Shown: positions 58,820 through 64,000 of the stretch, in pieces
How the letters are laid out: each line of letters starts with the position of its first letter
Position numbering within the stretch: position 1 is the stretch's first letter
Assembly: GCA_018902385.1 (NCBI GenBank)
Contig: JABSSW010000034.1
Span: 1-64,000, forward strand
Length of the DNA stretch: 64,000 nucleotides
Direction of reading: 5' to 3'
Source of the DNA: Physcia stellaris
Taxonomy: Eukaryota > Ascomycota > Lecanoromycetes > Caliciales > Physciaceae
Program-made: the position numbers and the translations under genes
Notes under the pieces: generated by a model
Databases searched by the model: none
Told to the model about the DNA's origin: nothing
The model's input: the letters and a program-made list of their open reading frames with translations, nothing else

Positions 58820-59260
58820 CAGGCATACACCGATGCAAAGACTGCAGATTCGAGCTTTTCGAGCCTTAATAAGCCAGAAGACCTCGCTGGAGAAACAGGC
58901 CCGATTTCAACACGAATGGCATATTCTCGATATCTCTGCCGCAGATGGCCAGGCCAGTCAGAATTCTGGGACCAGCATATGTACATAGTATCCAGAATGG
59001 CCAATATCAGGGCAAATCTATCCTGATACCCTATTGCGCTAACCCAATCGAGAACCATGATATGCTTCGAAGATATGGTCAAATGACTGCAATTTCTGCA
59101 GTTCAGACTCCATGATTTGGCATTGAGACCCCCAGTTATGGACTTCAGATTTGCGGCACTCTTTCCCGATTTTTAGCTCAGGGTCTACTTGGCGGCCAAC
59201 CACCAAAAATGTAGTTTGTTGTTGCAGTTGATTTACAACCTGCACATCAATCAGCAATCA
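58820..59260. other. Island 2 segment shared with island 1, plus uncertain frames
   Basis: CACCGATGCAAAGACTGCAG followed by ATTCGAGCTTTTC and, after a few differences, CTCGATATCTC matches island 1 at 37,508-37,605 over roughly 95 bp with gaps. Overlapping frames on both strands (plus 58640-59026; minus 58672-59082; minus 59039-59257) are not recognised. Confidence 0.5.
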
Positions 59261-59645
59261 AGTATAATTTCCACTTATCTAGCCAGGATTGTAGAGCAGA
59301 ATGAGCGCATTCCAATGCTGCAAAAATAACAGAAATCGGTTCATTATCGCAATAGTTCTGGGGCTTGAAAGGTCATGCTAGAAATGTGCCTGTAGAACAA
59401 CTCCGCAACAACGCCTGCGAAGCAACAATGCCATATCCACCATAACTCAATGCGCACTCGCTCGATTTTCGATATTTTTGATTCTTTGAATAGTACTCAC
59501 TTCGTGCTTCAAAACAAGCCTTCGAGTGTATGGTTTACTTACTGGGTTAAGAAGCTATTAAGGTGCGAAATCGATGAGATCGCAAGGGACCCTGATTTCG
59601 TAATCTTATCAGATTTGACCCTAACCCGACGTTAAAGTTCTCGAC

Positions 59646-60020
59646 AAAAAAAAAACTTCCGGGCCTACTTGTGTTCGTTTATGAAATTCTTTGTTTCGTT
59701 TATGAATTTATTGAGCGAAAACTAGAATTTTAGTTTTGAAAATCGATTTCATCAAATTTATCGCAATCAATTTTCGCAGTTGAATGTCTCGATGCGCATT
59801 TGTCACACAACTTTGATTTTTACATCGTTGAATTTCTTTCGTCAAACGCTATCGATATTTGATTTTACATATCGAATTCATGTCGTGAATGTCTTGTTTA
59901 TGAATTTCTTTCAAAGTTTCATTTATGAACTCTTTGCACGAAAGTCAAAATCTTAGCTTCTCATACAAAATCTCGTTTATGAGCTCTGATAAACGAGCGC
60001 AACAGGAATAGAAACGCTTC
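59646..60020. repeat. Dispersed repeat copies at the edge of island 2
   Basis: TTTATGAA words recur (59,676-59,730 and 59,896-59,990), and a copy of the 24.5-kb dispersed repeat lies at about 59770-59875 (TTGTCACACAACTTTGATTT, CGCTATCGATATTTGATTTT), the least AT-converted copy seen. Confidence 0.65.
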
Positions 60021-60029
60021 GATTCTGAT

Positions 60030-61030
60030 GTTTTATCTGAACTTAATCGAATACGAAAATTTCAAAAATTCGTAGAAAATCAGCCGCTAACCCAATCCGG
60101 CTCAACAATATCACTTTTTATTTTCATTTTTTACGTAGATTTCAAAACTGGTTTCACATTTTCGATACGTCAAATATTCGTCGAGAAAAAGCATCGATAT
60201 CGCAAAATCTCGAAACTTAGTCGAATTTTCGAGTTATCAAAATTCGAAAAATTCGTAACAAATTAGTCGCTAGCCCGATTTGGCTCAACTCTATGATTTT
60301 TCTATTCCGTTTTTCTTGTAGATTTCAAAACTGATTTCAAAATTACGATACGTCAAATATTCATCGAGAAACAGCATCGATACCGCAAGAATCTCGGAAC
60401 TTAGTCGAATTTTCGAGTTATCAAAACTCGAAAAATTCGTAACAAATTAGTCGCTAACTCGATTCGGCTCAACCCCACCACTTTTTTATTGAGTTTTTCT
60501 TGTAGATTTCAAAACTGGTTTCAAAATTACGATACGTCAAATATTCATCGAGAAACAGCACCGGTACCGCAAGAATCTCGGAACTTAATCGAATTTTCGA
60601 GTTATCAAAATTCGAAAAATTCGTAACAAATTAGTCGCTAACCCGATCCGGCTCAACCCCACCACTTTTTTATTCAATTTTTCTTGTAGATTTCAAAACT
60701 GATTTCAAATTTACGATACGTCAAATATTCATCGAGAAACAGCACCGGTACCGCAAGAATCTCGGAACTTAATCGAATTTTCGAGTTATCAAAATTCGAA
60801 AAATTCGTAACAAATTAGCCGCTAACCCGATCCGGCTCAACCCCACCACTTTTTTATTCAATTTTTCTTGTAGATTTCAAAACTGGTTTCAGAATTACGA
60901 TACGTCAAATATTCATCGAGAAACAGCACCGGTACCGCAAGGATCTCGAAACTTGATCGAAATTTTCGAAAAACTTGCTTGAAAATTTTTTAAAAAATTA
61001 ACCATTAACCCGATCGAGACATAATATATG
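60030..61030. repeat. ~184-bp satellite array 2, five to six units
   Basis: AATTCGTAACAAATTAG-type landmarks at about 60072, 60255, 60439, 60623 and 60807 give periods of 183-184 bp. Units share GATACGTCAAATATTCATCG, GAATTTTCGAGTTATCAAAA and CGCTAACCCGATCCGGCTCA. The last unit is the same kind of variant as in array 1 (CCCGATCGAGACATAATATA). Units on the right are less mutated than the second and third. Confidence 0.9.
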
Positions 61031-61144
61031 TGAAAAGATGCGTTTTCTTGAGGTGATCTCAGAACTGCTTTCAAATTTGCGATATGTCAAGTATTAAATC
61101 GAGAACTCGCGTCGGTATCGCTGAAACGAAAATTTCATCGATAT

Positions 61145-61220
61145 CGAAGCTAGTTAACTCTAATTTCACTCATCAAAATTTGCGATATCGGTGCATCGAT
61201 ACCGTTAAAGTGAATGTTAA
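61145..61220. repeat. Conserved tail of satellite array 2
   Basis: GAAGCTAGTTAACTCTAATT, TCACTCATCAAA and CCGTTAAAGTGAATGTTAA, in the same order as at 31,050-31,127. Confidence 0.75.
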
Positions 61221-61224
61221 AATG

Positions 61225-62990
61225 TAAAAAAAAAATGTAAATATGACGATCATTGCAAACATTGATGTAAATTTTACAAATTTGTTTGATGAAAAAAATG
61301 TTGCAAAAAAATAAATATCATAAGTTTTGAATTTGATATTGCGATTATTGAAACAAATAATTGTTTGAATGTAAAAAAATGTAAATATGACGATCATTGC
61401 AAACATTGATGTAAATTTTACAAATTTGCTTGATGAAAAAAATGTTGCGAAAAAAAAAAAATAAATATCATAAATTTTGAATTTGATATTGCGATTATTG
61501 AAACAAATGATTATTTGAATGTAAAAAAATGTAAATATGACGATCATTGCAAACATTGATGTAAATTTTACAAATTTGTTTAATGAAAAAATGTTGCAAA
61601 AAATATAAATATTGCAATTATTAAATTTGATATTACGATTGTTACAACAAATGATTGTTTTGATGTAAAGAAAAATGTAAATGTGACGATTATTACAAAC
61701 ATTAATGTAAATTTTGCAAATTTGTTTGATGAAAAAAATATTGCGAAAAAATAAATATCGTGATTTTTGAATTTGATATTACGATGATTATCGACAAATG
61801 TTTGTTATAATATAAAAAAAATGTAAATATAACGATCATTGCAAACATTGATGTAAATTTTGCAAATTTGTTTGATGAAAAAAATGTTACAAAAAAAAAT
61901 AAATATCGTGATTTTTGAATTTGATATTGCGATTATTGCAACAAATAACTGTTTTGATATAAAAAAAAATGTAAATATAACGATTATTGCAAACATTGAT
62001 ATAAATTTTGCAAATTTGTTTAATGAAAAAAATGTTACGAAAAAAATAAATATCGTGATTTTTGAATTTGATATTGCGATAATTGCAAAAAATATTTGTT
62101 ATAATATAAAAAAAAATGTAAATATGACGATCATTGCAAACATTGATATAAATTTTGCAAATTTGTTTAATGAAAAAAATGTTGCAAAAAATATAAACAT
62201 TGCGATTATTGAATTTGATATTGCGATTGTTGAAACAAATGATTGTTTGAATGTAAAAAAAAATGTAAATATAACGATCATTGCAAACATTAATGTAAAT
62301 TTTGCAAATTTGCTTGATAAAACAAATGTTACGAAAAAATAAATATCGTGATTTTTGAATTTGATATTGCGATAATTGCAAAAAATGTCTGTTATGATAT
62401 AAAAAAAAAATGTAAATATAACAATCATTACAAATATTGATGTAAATTTTGCAAATTTGTTTGATGAAAAAAATATTGCGAAAAAAATAAATATCGTGAT
62501 TTTTGAATTTGATATTGCGATTGCTGAAACAAATAATTGTTTGAATGTAAAAAAAAATGTAAATATGACGATTATTGTAAACATTGATGTAAATTTTGCA
62601 AACTTGTTTGATAAAAAAAATGTTACAAAAAATGTAAATATTGCGATTATTGAATTTGATATTGCGATTATTGAAACAAATGATTGTTTGAATGTAAAAA
62701 AAAATGTAAATATGACGATCATTGCAAACATTGATGTAAATTTTGCAAATTTGCTTGATGAAAAAAATGTTACGAAAAAAATAAATATCGTGATTTTTGA
62801 ATTTGATATTGCGATTATTGAAACAAATGATTGTTTGAATGTAAAAAAAAATGTAAATATGACGATCATTGCAAACATTAATGTAAATTTTGCAAATTTG
62901 TTTGATGAAAAAAATGTTACAAAAAAAATAAATATTGCAATCGTTGAATTTGATGTTACGATTGTTGCAACAAATAATTTGTGAAAAGTT
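61225..62990. repeat. 147-bp tandem array, twelve units, open on both strands
   Basis: The word TGACGATCATTGCAAACATT (or TAACGATCATTGC) starts at about 61244, 61388, 61538, 61684, 61830, 61978, 62125, 62272, 62419, 62566, 62713 and 62860. Periods are 144, 150, 146, 146, 148, then six at exactly 147. 147 is 49 codons, and plus-strand frames of 160 (61860-62342) and 175 residues (62457-62984) repeat a 49-residue unit (NIDVNFANLFDEKNVTKKIN and onward). The minus strand is also open (61887-62999, 370 residues; 62099-62995), Phe/Ile-rich. The first six units are the most irregular. It directly follows the satellite tail. Confidence 0.9.
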
Positions 62991-63078
62991 TTCAAACATA
63001 AAAAAACAATTTGATTATTTGATTAATGCATGATGCATTTTGAAAAAATACAAAAATATAAACATAAACAAAAACATA

Positions 63079-63188
63079 CGATTAATGAAAATTTCGACAT
63101 TGCGACACGCGTGTAATTTAAATTTTTAAAACAAAATTTAAAAATTTAAATTACACGCGTGTCGCAATGTCGAAATTTTCATTGATCG
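63079..63188. repeat. Near-perfect inverted repeat, 52-bp arms and 6-base loop
   Basis: Left arm 63079-63130 and right arm 63137-63188 pair at 51 of 52 positions; the loop is ACAAAA. Both arms contain ACACGCGTGT, itself a palindrome. As DNA it can extrude a cruciform; as RNA it would be a long hairpin. It lies about 90 bp after the end of the 147-bp array. Confidence 0.95.
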
Positions 63189-64000
63189 AATCATGTTATG
63201 ATTGCAAATAATTGTTATTTGTTTTTGTTAATTTGAAAATCTGAAAAAACATCATTTGAATGAATTTTGAATGTCGCAATATTGCGCAATGAAATATTTT
63301 TTAACATTGAATGTACAATATATTATAATCAGATTTAAATTGTGAATCAAATGTAAAAAAACATTTTCATAAACGAAATTATGATTTCATCTTGAAAATT
63401 GCGCTTGATATGACGAAATAATCGAAATGATTGAAAAAATTTTTGAAATGTCGAAAATTTTTAAATTCGACGAAAATCATTTCAATCTGAATTCATTCAA
63501 CAATATAATTTGTAACATGCAATCAATTTTCATGTTATGTAAAATCGAATTCGACGAATTCAAAATTATCGTTGTCGACATTGAAACGTATCGAATCGTC
63601 AACAAAAATATCATTAAAATTTTGAAATTCGACAACAAAATCGTCAAAAAAAAACAAAAAATGAAATACGATAATGTGATGCAAAAAAAAAAAACGAATT
63701 CGAAAAAATTGAAAATGTTTATCATTAAAAATTGTTGACAATAAATTTCTCAACGTTTTTTTGTTTTTTTTCAATTTCGTCATTCAGTTGAATATGTTCG
63801 TAATACGCAATCAAAAAAATGTTTGATTCGCATAAACGTCGATTGAAAACATGTTGTCAAACGTTTGATTTCATGTTGCGCAATTGATTTCGTATTTTCG
63901 ATTCATTTTCGTTTGCACGCGATTTGACATCGAAATGTTTGCATGTTGCGAATCGAAAAAATGAAAAAATTTGACTATCGCTGAACGAAAAGAGAAAAAA
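63189..64000. other. AT-rich end of window, no gene recognised
   Basis: A plus-strand frame at 63427-63738 (103 residues, MIEKIFEMSKIFKFDENHFN...) ends in a Lys-rich tail. It overlaps two Phe-rich minus-strand frames and has no Gly, Pro or Trp. It could be a relic; no family is recognised. Confidence 0.4.

Larger units (their letters stand above)
57240..59645. other. GC-richer island 2, partly eroded
   Basis: Composition shifts at about 57,200-57,260 and back near 59,650. CC, CT, GG and AG are present, and predicted peptides contain Gly, Pro and Trp. The change is less sharp than at island 1 and AT-rich patches remain inside. It holds a broken gene, a 12-bp minisatellite and a segment shared with island 1. 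No RNA gene or terminal repeat is evident. Confidence 0.7.

Noticed and set aside
59617-59632. Possible internal telomere repeat (GACCCTAACCCGACG)
   Set aside because: Only one and a half CCCTAA-like units; satellite units nearby contain CTAACCCGAT by descent, which explains it.
61887-62999. 370-residue minus-strand frame as a membrane protein
   Set aside because: It is the reverse reading of the 147-bp array; the Phe/Ile-rich, membrane-like look comes from the A-rich plus strand.

Overview
The window is the left end of a chromosome of a filamentous fungus, most likely a Pezizomycotina ascomycete. It opens with CCCTAA telomere repeats in the correct orientation for a left end. Almost everything to the right is extremely AT-rich, repeat-laden and gene-poor. 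It also holds a chromodomain-bearing Ty3/Gypsy retrotransposon fossil and a relic of a fungal double-C2H2 protein of the kind often found joined to telomere-linked RecQ helicases. The species cannot be named from this sequence.

The strongest single signal is mutational. In the AT-rich DNA, C survives almost only before A or G (CA, CG), and G almost only after T or C. CT, CC, AG and GG are nearly gone, and TA is not raised. Classical Neurospora RIP (CpA to TpA) leaves the opposite pattern. This looks like a RIP-like process with CpT/CpC preference. It explains why the long open frames have almost no Gly, Pro or Trp, why TGA is the commonest stop, and why many long frames overlap on both strands without being genes.

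Layout. 1-50 telomere; 51-2.6 kb subtelomeric AT-rich DNA. 2.6-24.3 kb heavily mutated block with a dispersed 22-bp palindrome family, 23-bp and 55-bp tandem repeats and degraded open frames. 24.5-31.1 kb is less mutated: the double-C2H2 relic on the minus strand, a GT-rich tract, a 22-bp minisatellite, a possible two-exon small gene, and a ~183-bp satellite that shows a gradient of mutation along the array. 31.8-33.9 kb nested tandem repeats, echoed at 41.5-42.2 kb. 35.3-36.4 kb a minus-strand open locus with three in-frame 38-residue repeats. 36.78-39.56 kb a sharply bounded GC-balanced island with a C2H2 zinc-finger gene and hairpin repeats. 43.6-44.3 kb a second copy of the open locus at 6.5-7.1 kb. 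47.0-48.6 kb two minisatellites. 48.63-55.26 kb a broken Ty3/Gypsy element with both LTRs. 55.3-56.6 kb a ~170-bp satellite. 57.2-59.65 kb a second, partly eroded GC-richer island with an unrecognised broken gene. 60.0-61.2 kb a second array of the ~184-bp satellite. 61.2-63.0 kb a 147-bp tandem array open on both strands. 63.08-63.19 kb a nearly perfect inverted repeat with 52-bp arms.

Only the zinc-finger gene in the first island looks like an intact protein gene; the 29.6-kb gene is possible. The rest is a subtelomeric repeat and relic landscape, with no operon or pathway to describe.
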